A stretch of 64,000 nt of DNA from Vogesella oryzae (GCF_902829295.1 NZ_CADEPL010000020.1:62001-126000); one strand, 5' to 3'. Shown: positions 8,315 to 18,361, numbered from the stretch's first letter. Notes: generated by a model not told the origin, from the letters alone. Numbers and translations: made by a program.

Positions 8315-9181
8315 ATGCCTTACCTGCTTATCGTTACCGTCCTGTGGGCATTCTCCTTCAGCCTGATCGGCCAGTACCTGGCCGCCCAGGTTGACAGCGA
8401 CTTTGCCGTGTTGCTGCGCGTGCTGATAGCCGCAGCGGTGTTCCTGCCGTTTACCGTGTGGCGCGGCCTGCCGCAGCGGCTGCTGGGCGGCTTCTGGCTG
8501 GCCGGCGCGCTGCAGTTCGGCATCACCTACCTGTGCCTGTACCGCAGTTTTGCCGTGCTGACGGTGCCGGAAGTGCTGCTGTTTACCGTGCTGACGCCGA
8601 TCTACGTGGTGCTGCTGGACGATGCGCTGCAACGCCGCCTCAACCGCTGGGCGCTGCTGGCCGCCGCGGTGGCGGTGGGTGGCGGCATCATCATCCGCTT
8701 CCAGCCGCTGCAAGGCGAATACCTGACCGGCTTCCTGCTGCTGCAGCTAGCCAACCTCACCTTTGCCGCCGGCCAGGTGCTGTGCCGCCGCCTGCTGCAG
8801 CAATACCCGGTGGAACAGCCGCTGTACCGCTACTTCGGCCACTTCTTCCTTGGCGCGCTGCTGCTGGCGCTGCCATCGTTCCTGCTGTTCGGCAATCCGG
8901 AACGCCTGCCGCAGACCACCCTGCAATGGGGGGTACTGGTGTACATGGGGCTGTTTGCCACCGCGCTGGGCATGTACTGGTGGGTGAAAGGCAGCGTGAT
9001 GGTCAACGCCGGCACGCTGGCAATCATGAACGAGCTGCACGTGCCCGCCGGCCTGCTGGTCAACGTGCTGATCTGGAACCGCAATGTCGACCTGCCGCGG
9101 CTGGCACTGGGCGGCGCGGTAATCCTGGCCTCGCTGTGGATCAACCGGCTGGGGCGACGCCGGCAAGCGGTACCGCGCTGA
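8315..9181 (+). CDS. EamA/DMT-family transporter
   Basis: 288 residues with about ten membrane helices in two repeated EamA halves, starting MPYLLIVTVLWAFSFSLIG; a drug/metabolite-transporter exporter of the carboxylate/amino-acid/amine type. The substrate cannot be predicted. ATG 8315 begins exactly where the first helix should, whereas an earlier ATG at 8240 would add a hydrophilic leader. It runs against the nir genes and interrupts them between nirGH and nirJ. Confidence 0.88.
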   Translation: MPYLLIVTVLWAFSFSLIGQYLAAQVDSDFAVLLRVLIAAAVFLPFTVWRGLPQRLLGGFWLAGALQFGITYLCLYRSFAVLTVPEVLLFTVLTPIYVVLLDDALQRRLNRWALLAAAVAVGGGIIIRFQPLQGEYLTGFLLLQLANLTFAAGQVLCRRLLQQYPVEQPLYRYFGHFFLGALLLALPSFLLFGNPERLPQTTLQWGVLVYMGLFATALGMYWWVKGSVMVNAGTLAIMNELHVPAGLLVNVLIWNRNVDLPRLALGGAVILASLWINRLGRRRQAVPR

Positions 9182-9193
9182 GCGCTGGCCATG

Positions 9194-9230
9194 AAAAACG
9201 CCGTGCAGCCCTGGCTGTACGGCGTTTTTT
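9194..9230 (+). terminator. Terminator after the DMT transporter
   Basis: AAAAACGCCGT pairs with ACGGCGTTTTT, with an inner CAGCC/GGCTG stem, followed by a run of T. It can act in both directions. Confidence 0.9.
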
Positions 9231-9233
9231 TTT

Positions 9234-9245
9234 GCGGCCAACCTT
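9234..9245 (-). repeat. Iterated motif copy (AAGGTTGGCCGC)
   Basis: Exact 12-base copy of the window-wide motif, read on the minus strand, in the gap between two convergent genes. Confidence 0.8.
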
Positions 9246-9258
9246 GCGCCGCAGCCGG

Positions 9259-10029
9259 CTACTGATAACGCTTGGCAATGGCGGCAAGCTCGCTGGACTG
9301 GCGCATTTCGGCCAGCCGCCTGTCGATCAGCTCCTTCACCGCCTGCGGCATAAGCTTGCTGTACATCAGATGTAGTTCGATGTTCGGGATGACCGCAGAC
9401 AGGTCGTAGAAGCGGAAGCCAGCCGGCGACAGACCTTGCTGACGCAAGTTGTAGCGCACCCGCAGATTGGTATCGATATAACCGACCCCCCGCCCGGCAC
9501 GCAGCATGCGTAAAGCGCCCTCCTGGCTCAGCGCGCGCTGGTCGATGATGCGGCCATGCGGATGACGACTGCGCAGAAAACCGTCCAGCCCTGGGTAATC
9601 GTAACCATGCATCAGGATCAGCGAGTGGCCAAACAGGTCGTTGACGCGGTGATACTGGAACTCGCTCTGGCGCGGCACCAGCAGCACATGATGCCAGGTG
9701 TAAACCGGCTCCTTCGACAGCTGCCAGCCAGGCTGCAGCCATTGCTTGGCGCCATAGCTCAGCCAGTTGCCCAAACGCCCCTTGCTGCGCATGGCATTCA
9801 AACGCGGCGACGGCGCTACCACCGCCTGCAGCTGGTGCGGGCTATCACGAAAAATCCGGCTGACCACCTCGGTCACCAGCCCACCATACATCGGGTTGCC
9901 CCGCGTCACAATCTGGAACGGTTCCACCTCTTCCAGCACCATGTACTTGACCGTGGCAGCAGTAGCGGTTGCCTGCAAACAGGCAAAACCCAAGGCCAGT
10001 AACACCTTGCTCAATAGTCGTTGCGCCAT
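9259..10029 (-). CDS. Periplasmic amino-acid-type binding protein (SBP_bac_3-like)
   Basis: 256 residues with a clear signal peptide (MAQRLLSKVLLALGFACLQATATA). The rest fits a two-lobed bacterial solute-binding fold: VEPFQIVTRGNPMYGGLVTEV at the start and YSKLMPQAVKELIDRRLAEM near the end. AGGAGGGG precedes ATG 10029. No permease or ATPase is next to it, so it may be an orphan sensor-type binding protein. It splits nirGH from nirJ; its link to denitrification, if any, is unknown. Confidence 0.75.
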   Translation of the reverse strand: MAQRLLSKVLLALGFACLQATATAATVKYMVLEEVEPFQIVTRGNPMYGGLVTEVVSRIFRDSPHQLQAVVAPSPRLNAMRSKGRLGNWLSYGAKQWLQPGWQLSKEPVYTWHHVLLVPRQSEFQYHRVNDLFGHSLILMHGYDYPGLDGFLRSRHPHGRIIDQRALSQEGALRMLRAGRGVGYIDTNLRVRYNLRQQGLSPAGFRFYDLSAVIPNIELHLMYSKLMPQAVKELIDRRLAEMRQSSELAAIAKRYQ

Positions 10030-10127
10030 GTTCCCCTCCTGCCCGCCTGTTCGCTCTTATCGTAGTGCTATATCGACAGTTGCATAGGGTTCCGTAGCAC
10101 TTTTACACGCCACCGGCATGCCGCAGG

Positions 10128-11114
10128 CTACACCCGCAAACCGCTCTTTTTCAGGATGCGGCTGGAGAACAGTACCTCGTGGCGGCGACAGGCGGCGCCC
10201 AGCAGCTGGCGCACGCTGGCCACCTGCGCCAGCACCTCGTCGCGGTTGCTGCCGTGACACATGGCAAACAGGTTATACGGCCACACCGGCTGGCGGCGCA
10301 GGCGGCGGTAGCAGTGGCTGACGAACGGCAGCGCGCCGATCTGGCCGCCCAGCTCATCCACCAGCGCATCGTCGACATCGAACACCGCCATACCGTTGGC
10401 CGCATAGCCGATGGCGTAATGGTTGGGTACCGCGCCGATGCGACGGATGACGCCGCACTGCACCATGGCCGCCAGCCGCGCGCAGACTTGTTCCTCGTCC
10501 AGCCCCAGCGTGATACCCAGCTGCTGCCACGGCTCGGTCACCAGCGGCAGGCCGCCCTGGGTGGCGCGGATCAGCTGCCAGTCGGTGTCGTCCAGCTGCA
10601 CTTCGCCCTCTTCGCCGACCTCCGGCAGGCGCCGCCCCACTGGCGCGCTGCCGCCGACGGCAAACTGCATGCCCACGTAGTACTCGCGCAATTTGGGAAA
10701 GTCGTACACCCGCAGCCCGGTGGCTTCCTCGATGTCCAGCATCGCGTCGTAAATGCGCCCCGGTGTGCTGGTGGCCAGCACGAACCACATATTGAAGTCG
10801 TGCTCGCGGCGGTAGTTGTGCGCCACCGCCGGCAAGGCATTGACCTGCGCCGCCACCGCGTCGTAGCGCGCCTCCGGCACCGCCAGCGCCGCCAGCACGA
10901 AGGCGCCGCCCATGCGTTCGATCTGGTACATCGGCCCGAAACGGGTCAGCACCCGCCGCTCCAGCAGCGATTGCAGCCGCTGGCACAGCAGACCGGCGGA
11001 CAGCCCCAGCTCGGCGCCGGCAGCGGCAAACGGCGACGGCCGCAATGGAAAGCCGCCCTGCAGGCGGTCGATAAGCAGGCTGTCGATGGCATCCAGCGGT
11101 AGCGCGGCGTTCAT
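10128..11114 (-). CDS. nirGH: Fused siroheme decarboxylase NirG-NirH
   Basis: Part of the decarboxylase that turns siroheme into 12,18-didecarboxysiroheme for haem d1. At 328 residues it is twice the size of single NirG or NirH. Each half has an AsnC/Lrp-like winged helix and an RAM-like domain with the family landmark (HNYRREHDFNMWFVLA in the first half, SHCYRRLRRQPVWPYNLFAMCHG in the second). The C-terminus HEVLFSSRILKKSGLRV is typical of NirH. Assigning the first half as NirG rests on gene order. It starts 3 bp after the nirDL stop. Confidence 0.85.
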   Translation of the reverse strand: MNAALPLDAIDSLLIDRLQGGFPLRPSPFAAAGAELGLSAGLLCQRLQSLLERRVLTRFGPMYQIERMGGAFVLAALAVPEARYDAVAAQVNALPAVAHNYRREHDFNMWFVLATSTPGRIYDAMLDIEEATGLRVYDFPKLREYYVGMQFAVGGSAPVGRRLPEVGEEGEVQLDDTDWQLIRATQGGLPLVTEPWQQLGITLGLDEEQVCARLAAMVQCGVIRRIGAVPNHYAIGYAANGMAVFDVDDALVDELGGQIGALPFVSHCYRRLRRQPVWPYNLFAMCHGSNRDEVLAQVASVRQLLGAACRRHEVLFSSRILKKSGLRV

Positions 11115-11117
11115 GGT

Positions 11118-12095
11118 TTACTCCGGGTGATAACGGGCGCCGCGCTGGGTATAGCGGCGGGTGGAGACCAGCACCGCCTGCGGCATGGCGGCCAGGCCGT
11201 GCGCCTGCGACAGCCGCTGCGCCTCGCCGTGTACCGTCGCCGCATCGCGGGCGTGAATCATGCAGAACAGGTTGTACGGCCACGCTTCGCCACGCGGCGG
11301 GCGGGCATAGCACAGCGTTACCGCCGGGTCGGTCGCCAGCCGCGCGCCGATGGCATCGCGCTCTCCGGCCGGCACCTGCCACACGCACATGGCGTTGGCA
11401 CGGAAACCCAGCTCGTGGTGGCGCAGTACGAAGCCGAAGCGGCGGATCACGCCGCCATCCACCCATGCCTGCAGCCGCTGCCGTACTTCGGCTTCCGCCA
11501 GCCCGCTGGCGGCAGCCAGCGGCAGGAATGGGCATGGCAGCAACGCCAGACCATCGCCCAGCGCCGCCACCAGCCGGCGATCGGCCGCGTCCAGCGGCGG
11601 CGCGGCCGGGGTACGGGTTGGCCGCCGGCTCGGGCCGTCGTCACCCAGGGCAAAACCCAGGTCGATGTGGTATTCGCGTTGCAGCGGCAGGTCCAGCGGC
11701 GCCAGCCCGGTGTCGGCGGCAATCTGCGCCAGCGCGGCGTCGATGCCGGCGCGGCTGGCGGCGGTCAGCACGAACCACAGGTTGTAGTGGTGATCGCGCG
11801 CGTAGTTGTGGTTGACCTCCGGCTGGCGGCTGACCTGCGCCGCCACCTCGTCCAGCCGTTCTGGCGGCACTGCCAGCGCCGCCAGCGTGCTGGCGCCGAC
11901 GCTATTGGGGGCAAACACCGCGCCAATGCGGCTGAGCAGTCCGCTGGCGCGCGCCTGCTGCAGCCGCAGCAGCAACGTGGGCTCCGGCAGCCCGCACTCG
12001 GCCGCCAGCAGCGCGAACGGTGCCGACTGCAGCGGAAAATCGCGCTGGTAGCGATCCAGCAGCCGCAGCAGCGGGTCATGCATTTGCAGCTGCAT
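11118..12095 (-). CDS. nirDL: Fused siroheme decarboxylase NirD-NirL
   Basis: Second two-domain siroheme decarboxylase subunit, 325 residues. The tandem AsnC/Lrp-like halves carry NHNYARDHHYNLWFVLTA and LCYARPPRGEAWPYNLFCMIHA. The histidine-rich first landmark and the WPYNLF second landmark are the NirD/NirL type. ATG 12095 sits 1 base past the nirF stop, so translation is coupled. The earlier in-frame ATG at 12176 would overlap nirF by 80 bases. Confidence 0.88.
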   Translation of the reverse strand: MQLQMHDPLLRLLDRYQRDFPLQSAPFALLAAECGLPEPTLLLRLQQARASGLLSRIGAVFAPNSVGASTLAALAVPPERLDEVAAQVSRQPEVNHNYARDHHYNLWFVLTAASRAGIDAALAQIAADTGLAPLDLPLQREYHIDLGFALGDDGPSRRPTRTPAAPPLDAADRRLVAALGDGLALLPCPFLPLAAASGLAEAEVRQRLQAWVDGGVIRRFGFVLRHHELGFRANAMCVWQVPAGERDAIGARLATDPAVTLCYARPPRGEAWPYNLFCMIHARDAATVHGEAQRLSQAHGLAAMPQAVLVSTRRYTQRGARYHPE

Positions 12096-12096
12096 A

Positions 12097-13275
12097 TCAC
12101 ATCCCCATGCGGGCGGCACGCCAGCTGAAGAAGATGCCGGACGGGCTGGTCGCCGGCAGTTCGCCCACGGTGGCAAAGCTCTGGGTATCGATCACCACCA
12201 GCTTGTCGTCGTCGCGGCTGGACAGCCACACCGCATCGCCACGGGCGGTGAACTCCATGTGCAGGATGGCGCGGCCCGGCTGCAGCGTCTTGATCACCTG
12301 CATGCTGGGTACGTCGATCACCTGCACGGTGTCGTTATGCGGAAAGGCGAAATTCACCCACACCCGGCGACCGGAGGGTTCCGCCATCACGAATACCGGC
12401 TGGCCGTACACCGGCACCTGCGCCACCTGCTGCCAGCTGCGGCTGTCAGCCACCAGCACGCTGTTGTGGCCGACTGCCGGCAAAAAGGCGTAGTCGCCGG
12501 CCAGGCTCCAGCCGCGCAGGTGCGGCATCTTGTACACCGGCTGCTTGTCCTGCCCCTGGCCGTAGCCCGGCAGGATGCGGCGCACCCCGGCCTGCGGATG
12601 CCAGTTGTCCAGCAAGGCCAGCCCGTCCTCGCCGTACAGGCCGGCGATGTAGTAGCGGCCGTCGCTGCTGGCCAGACCGTCATACGGCTGGCGGCCAACG
12701 TTTTTGTACTTGGTGACTAGCGGCGCGCGCGGGTTGGCCGCATCCAGCAGCCAGATTTCACCGGCCTCGAACAGGCTGAAGGCGAAGCGGTTGCCCGGCA
12801 GGTCGGCCAGGCCGACCACCTTGGATGGCTGGCCGTGCTCATCCAGCGCCGGAATATCCGCCAGCAGCGCCAGGCTGTCGGCATCGAACAGTTTCACCCC
12901 ACCCGGGGTGTAGTTCTGCGCCGCCACGATGCGGCCATCGGTCGAGATGGCGCCGCCGATGCTGTTGCCGGCCTGCATTACCCGCGCCACCAGTTTGCCG
13001 CTGAGGATGTCGATCTTGGACAGCCCGCCATCGCGGCCGAACACGTACACGTAGCGCGCGTCGCGGCTGTACACCAGCGAAGCATGCGACAGATCGCCCA
13101 GCCCGCTGATGTGCGCCAGGCTGCGGCGCTGGCTGTTGTCCACCACCTGCACGCTGCCGCTGGCGCGCTCGATCACCACCCCCAGATCGCCGCTGCCGCG
13201 CAGCGCCGGCGTGGCGCAGCCGGCCAGCAGCACGGCGGCGGCCACCGCGGCGGCCAAGCTTGTGATTGTTTTCAT
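12097..13275 (-). CDS. nirF: NirF, haem d1 biosynthesis beta-propeller lipoprotein
   Basis: Periplasmic, haem d1-linked dehydrogenase of the last steps of d1 synthesis; related to the d1 domain of NirS but without catalysis of nitrite reduction. 392 residues; the leader MKTITSLAAAVAAAVLLAGC gives a lipoprotein cysteine. The propeller repeats are seen as SRDARYVYVFGRDGGLSKIDI, GYGQGQDKQPVYKMPHLRGWSLAGDYAFLP and similar blades. ATG 13275 overlaps the nirC stop (ATGA); the frame is open upstream but only as a shadow of nirC. Confidence 0.92.
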   Translation of the reverse strand: MKTITSLAAAVAAAVLLAGCATPALRGSGDLGVVIERASGSVQVVDNSQRRSLAHISGLGDLSHASLVYSRDARYVYVFGRDGGLSKIDILSGKLVARVMQAGNSIGGAISTDGRIVAAQNYTPGGVKLFDADSLALLADIPALDEHGQPSKVVGLADLPGNRFAFSLFEAGEIWLLDAANPRAPLVTKYKNVGRQPYDGLASSDGRYYIAGLYGEDGLALLDNWHPQAGVRRILPGYGQGQDKQPVYKMPHLRGWSLAGDYAFLPAVGHNSVLVADSRSWQQVAQVPVYGQPVFVMAEPSGRRVWVNFAFPHNDTVQVIDVPSMQVIKTLQPGRAILHMEFTARGDAVWLSSRDDDKLVVIDTQSFATVGELPATSPSGIFFSWRAARMGM

Positions 13276-13637
13276 GGTGCTTCCCCTTGTTGCAATTGCC
13301 GGATCAGCCAGCGTGCCTCGTCCTCGCTGATGAACGGCCGCCACGGCGGCATCGGCGTGCCCGGGCGGCCATCCAGCAAGGTGGCGACCAGACTGTCCGC
13401 CGGCTTGCCGGCCAGCGCCTGCGCGGTGAGCGGGCTGCCCAGCCCGCCCTGCAGCGTCATGCCGTGGCAAGCGCCGCAGTCCTGGCGCAGCAGGTGACGC
13501 AGCTCGGCGGCGCGTGCCGGAGCAGGCGCCGCCAGCGGTTCGGCGTGGGCGGATTCGTAGAACAGCACACCGCTGCAGATAAGCAGCAGTGCGCACTTGA
13601 GACTCAGCCGCAACAGGCTGACAGCGGGCGGTTTCAT
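13272..13637 (-). CDS. nirC: NirC, periplasmic c-type cytochrome
   Basis: 121 residues, signal anchor at about 10-32 (ending SAHA), and a single haem site C54-GA-C57-H58, with a distal methionine in GTPMPPW. NirC donates electrons in haem d1 assembly or to NirS in other denitrifiers. ATG 13637 is preferred to an upstream one at 13694 because it starts the signal peptide directly. It overlaps nirF by 4 bases. Confidence 0.88.
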   Translation of the reverse strand: MKPPAVSLLRLSLKCALLLICSGVLFYESAHAEPLAAPAPARAAELRHLLRQDCGACHGMTLQGGLGSPLTAQALAGKPADSLVATLLDGRPGTPMPPWRPFISEDEARWLIRQLQQGEAP

Positions 13638-13702
13638 GCGGGACCTTCCGGCAAGGGCTTGCGCCAGCAGGCAGCACCTGCTGGCACAAGCCATCGCGGC
13701 AT

Positions 13703-13714
13703 GCGGCCAACCTT
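13703..13714 (-). repeat. Iterated motif copy between nirM and nirC
   Basis: Exact AAGGTTGGCCGC on the minus strand in the 97-bp nirM-nirC gap, next to a GC-rich CGGCCGGCCG stretch. Confidence 0.8.
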
Positions 13715-13734
13715 GCGGCCGGCCGCAGCACGGT

Positions 13735-14043
13735 TTACTGCGACAGCACCCACTGCACCAGCTGCTTCACTTCGGCATCCGGCACCTGCGGGTTGGGCGA
13801 CATCGGGATCGGGCCGAAGCTGCCGGCACCGCCCTTCTTCACTTTTTCCTCCAGCCTGGCCTGCACGTTCTGGCCCTTGTACTTGGCGGCAATCTCCTTG
13901 AACGCCGGCCCCACCACCTTGTGATCCACGCTATGGCAGGCCAGGCAGTTGTTCTTCTGCGCCAGCGCCAGCGAGGCATTGGCCGTGCCGGCCAGCAACA
14001 GGCCGGCGGCAAGCAGGCCGGCAGTCAGCAAACGGTTGTTCAT
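13735..14043 (-). CDS. nirM: Cytochrome c-551, electron donor to nitrite reductase
   Basis: Periplasmic class I cytochrome c of 102 residues: signal peptide to about residue 23 (GTANA), haem site C33-LA-C36-H37, GPAFKEIAAKY and the axial methionine loop GPIPMSPNPQV. It passes electrons to the haem c of NirS. ATG 14043 has AGGGAG upstream; the longer frame (14061) lacks support. It follows nirS by 47 bp containing a strong hairpin. Confidence 0.93.
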   Translation of the reverse strand: MNNRLLTAGLLAAGLLLAGTANASLALAQKNNCLACHSVDHKVVGPAFKEIAAKYKGQNVQARLEEKVKKGGAGSFGPIPMSPNPQVPDAEVKQLVQWVLSQ

Positions 14044-14062
14044 GAGCGGTACTCCCTGCAAT

Positions 14063-14083
14063 GGCGGCCCGTGGCGGGCCGCC
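14063..14083 (-). other. Hairpin between nirS and nirM
   Basis: GGCGGCCCG (14063-14071) pairs perfectly with CGGGCCGCC (14075-14083) around a 3-base loop. There is no T run, so it is more likely a processing or 3'-stabilising stem that sets nirS above the downstream genes than a full terminator. Confidence 0.55.
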
Positions 14084-14090
14084 CGGTTGA

Positions 14091-15848
<1,758 letters not shown>

Positions 15849-15888
15849 TCAATGCAAGCATCATCCTCCGGTCAGCAGAACAGCAGCA

Positions 15889-15902
15889 TTGATTCGAATC
15901 AA
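15889..15902. promoter_or_regulatory. Perfect FNR/DNR box upstream of nirS
   Basis: TTGATTCGAATCAA matches TTGAT-N4-ATCAA exactly and is fully palindromic. Its centre is about 74 bp before the nirS ATG, allowing a -41.5 class start near 15854. It overlaps the stop codon of the upstream DUF3079 gene. Confidence 0.85.
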
Positions 15903-16111
15903 CGCTTTTCCGACCCGTCGCCAGGGTTTTCTGCCGGCACCTCCAGCCCCCAGTCGCCGTGCCGGTACCAGTCGTCGCCCAGCACTTCGGCCGGATGCTG
16001 GGTGCGGCCGGAGCCGTTGCCGCATTGCAAGGAGCCAGCCGGGCAGTACTTGTCGCAGCCCCAGCACAGCCGCTCCGGATGCGCCGGATGCAGCGGGAAT
16101 TTCTTGGCCAT
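15899..16111 (-). CDS. DUF3079 small cysteine-rich protein
   Basis: 70 residues, MAKKFPLHPAHPERLCWGCDKYC onward, with four to five cysteines (CWGC, KYC, QC) and GDDWYRHGDWG, the hallmark of DUF3079 proteins. Function unknown; the cysteine pattern suggests metal or redox binding. AGGAGG precedes ATG 16111. It lies between norD and nirS, and its final codons are part of the nirS FNR box. Confidence 0.8.
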   Translation of the reverse strand: MAKKFPLHPAHPERLCWGCDKYCPAGSLQCGNGSGRTQHPAEVLGDDWYRHGDWGLEVPAENPGDGSEKR

Positions 16112-16127
16112 CGCGGCCTCCTTTCTG

Positions 16128-16145
16128 GCGGCCAAGGTTGGCCGC
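16128..16145. repeat. Overlapping inverted pair of the iterated motif
   Basis: GCGGCCAAGGTTGGCCGC: two copies of TTGGCCGC head to head, one extended to AAGGTTGGCCGC. It occupies the 38-bp gap between norD and the DUF3079 gene. Confidence 0.8.
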
Positions 16146-16149
16146 AGGC

Positions 16150-17967
16150 TTACGCCGTCAGGCGCGCGTACAGGCTGGTGAGCACCTGCGGCAGCCGCCG
16201 CGCGTCGTGCACCACGCTGTAGCCGTTGCGGCCGAACAGGTGCGGCAGGTACTCGCCGGCCTCGCGGTCCACGGTGACGCAGAACGGGATCAGCCCGGCC
16301 TGCTTCGCTTCCAGTACCGCGCGGCGGGTGTCCTCCACGCCATAACGGCCTTCGTAATGGTCCAGATCGTTGGGCTTGCCGTCAGACACGATCAGCAGCA
16401 GCCGGCGCTGCGCCGGCTGCTCCAGCAGGATGCGGCTGGACTGGCGGATGGCGGCGCCCATGCGGGTGTAGTAGCCGGGACGAATCGCCAGGATGCGGCC
16501 GCGCGCGGCGTCGTCGTAACGCTCGGCAAAATCCTTCAGCAGCAGGTAGCGCACCTCGCTGCGGCGCAGCGAGGAGAAACCGTACAGGCCGAAGCGGTCG
16601 CCGCAGGCGGCCAGCGCCTCGGCAAACAGCAGCAGGCTGTCGCGGATGACGTTGATCACCTGCCCCGCCTCGCCGAGCCAGCTTTCGGTGGACAGCGACA
16701 GGTCGGCCAGCAGCAGGCAGGCCATGCTGCGCCCGCCCGGCGGCCACGCCTGGTACAGCGCCGGCTCGGCCACCGCCACGCCGCTGCGGCGTTCTGCGAG
16801 GAAGCGGATCAAGCGGTCGAGATCGATATCGGGCCCGCTGGCTTCGCCGCTCTTGCGCATGCGCTCCGGCGACAGCGCCTGGAACTGGCGCCGCAGACGC
16901 CGGGCCAGCGGCTGCAGTGCGTCCGGCAGCGGCGCCGGCTGCGCGTCGCGCGGCAGCATCGGTTGCAGCCGGCAGTGATCGGCCACCAGCCGCTGCCGCT
17001 TGTAATCCCACTCCGGCAGCAGCATGCCGCCGCCCAGCGGGGTGTCGTCGTAGGCGGCCGCCGGCAGGTCAAGGTCGAACTTGAGGCGGCTGGACCGGGT
17101 CTTGCCATCGCGCGTCACGGTGAGGCGGTCCATGTCCTCGGCGGCGGCGCCGTCGTCGGCCTCGTCGTCATCCTGGTGGCGGTTCACCTTCACGTAGTCG
17201 TCCCAGGTGAAGATGCTTTCGGCGCGGAACTGCAGCAGCATGCCGTTGCTGCGCTCGTCCGGCGTTTCGCGGCGCGCGCGATAGCGGCGGCGCTGTTTGC
17301 CGTCGCGGCTATCGCCGTGGCCGCTATCCGGCGTCTGGCCGTCATCAAGGTTGGCCGCAACACTGCCCGGCGGCTCGGGGTGCAGCCACAGCAGCACCGG
17401 CTGCGGCGCGCCGGCTGCCTGCGGCAAAGTGATGTCGGCCTCCGGCTGCTGCAGCGCCAGGCGGATGGTGGCCTCGCGTGCGGCGGCGGCAGGCTCGCGC
17501 GGCATGTCGCGCAGCGGCAGCAAGGCGGCCACCAGCCGGGGGGACAGTGCGGCCAGGCCGGGCATCTGCGCCAGGCAAGCCGCGGCGGCCAGGCGATTGC
17601 GCGTCAGCCAGTCGCCGGCCGGCAGCGGCTGCGCCGCCAGCGCCATCAGCCAGAAGTACAAGTCGCGGTTCAGCGCCGCGTCCGGGTACAGGTCGATTTT
17701 TTCCGGCAGGTACAGCGACTGGCCATCGCGCCAGGCCAGCTCCAGCTGGGTGTTGCTGCCGGCGATGCGCTCCAGCAGCCGGCGGCGCGCGCCGTGGGCG
17801 GTGCCGACGGCGGTCTTGATGGTGAGCGCGGCATCGCCGCCCATGGCGCGGAAAAACAGCGGCGCCTGCTGTTCGATGTCGCTCAGGCACACCTGGGCGT
17901 GCGGGTAGCCGCGGTAGGCGGCGCGACGGATGAGTTTGTCCCACCAGCCGCCAACGATGTCTTCCAT
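16150..17967 (-). CDS. norD: NorD, VWA protein for nitric oxide reductase activation
   Basis: 605-residue cytoplasmic protein required with the AAA+ partner NorQ/NirQ for active nitric oxide reductase. C-terminal von Willebrand A domain from about residue 410 with the MIDAS motif DLSLST, later TRMGAAIR and SDGKPND. The middle holds an Asp/Glu/Arg-rich low-complexity linker (about 205-285). The norCB structural genes are not in the window. Confidence 0.93.
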   Translation of the reverse strand: MEDIVGGWWDKLIRRAAYRGYPHAQVCLSDIEQQAPLFFRAMGGDAALTIKTAVGTAHGARRRLLERIAGSNTQLELAWRDGQSLYLPEKIDLYPDAALNRDLYFWLMALAAQPLPAGDWLTRNRLAAAACLAQMPGLAALSPRLVAALLPLRDMPREPAAAAREATIRLALQQPEADITLPQAAGAPQPVLLWLHPEPPGSVAANLDDGQTPDSGHGDSRDGKQRRRYRARRETPDERSNGMLLQFRAESIFTWDDYVKVNRHQDDDEADDGAAAEDMDRLTVTRDGKTRSSRLKFDLDLPAAAYDDTPLGGGMLLPEWDYKRQRLVADHCRLQPMLPRDAQPAPLPDALQPLARRLRRQFQALSPERMRKSGEASGPDIDLDRLIRFLAERRSGVAVAEPALYQAWPPGGRSMACLLLADLSLSTESWLGEAGQVINVIRDSLLLFAEALAACGDRFGLYGFSSLRRSEVRYLLLKDFAERYDDAARGRILAIRPGYYTRMGAAIRQSSRILLEQPAQRRLLLIVSDGKPNDLDHYEGRYGVEDTRRAVLEAKQAGLIPFCVTVDREAGEYLPHLFGRNGYSVVHDARRLPQVLTSLYARLTA

Positions 17968-17982
17968 ATCGGTGCTTTCGTT

Positions 17983-18360
17983 CTAGCGTGGCCGCCACAG
18001 GCCGGGCAGCGGGTAGCGGCAAGGCAGGCCGGCCATCGCCCGCGACAGCGCGTAAGCTCCGGACAGCACCAGCGCGGCGTGAATCAGGGTGAAATACAGG
18101 ATCAGCACGATCCAGGTTGTGCTGTTGCCCAGCCCGCCCAGCAGCGGCACCGCCCCGCCCACCAGCAACAGCAGCGCTCCGCTCCACAACGCGGCGGCAA
18201 ACGCTTGCTGCAGATGCGCGCGCAGCGCGGCGCCTGCCTGCGGCAACCAGCGGCGGCGACACCACCACAGCGCGACAAAGCCGATGCCGGGCGCCAGCAG
18301 CAAATTGGCCAGATACAGCGCATGGGCACAGATGGCGCGCTGGCGGTCGGCGTCGTCCAT
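17983..18360 (-). CDS. Three-helix membrane protein of the nir/nor cluster
   Basis: 125 residues, hydrophilic start MDDADRQRAICAHALYLANL, then three membrane segments (about 15-35, 55-77, 82-105). The layout resembles Tic20/DUF4870-type small membrane proteins, a weak match only. ATG 18360 follows the nirQ stop by one base (TGAcATG), and norD begins 15 bp later, so it is translated with the NirQ-NorD pair. A role in reductase assembly is inference. Confidence 0.65.
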   Translation of the reverse strand: MDDADRQRAICAHALYLANLLLAPGIGFVALWWCRRRWLPQAGAALRAHLQQAFAAALWSGALLLLVGGAVPLLGGLGNSTTWIVLILYFTLIHAALVLSGAYALSRAMAGLPCRYPLPGLWRPR

Positions 18361-18361
18361 G

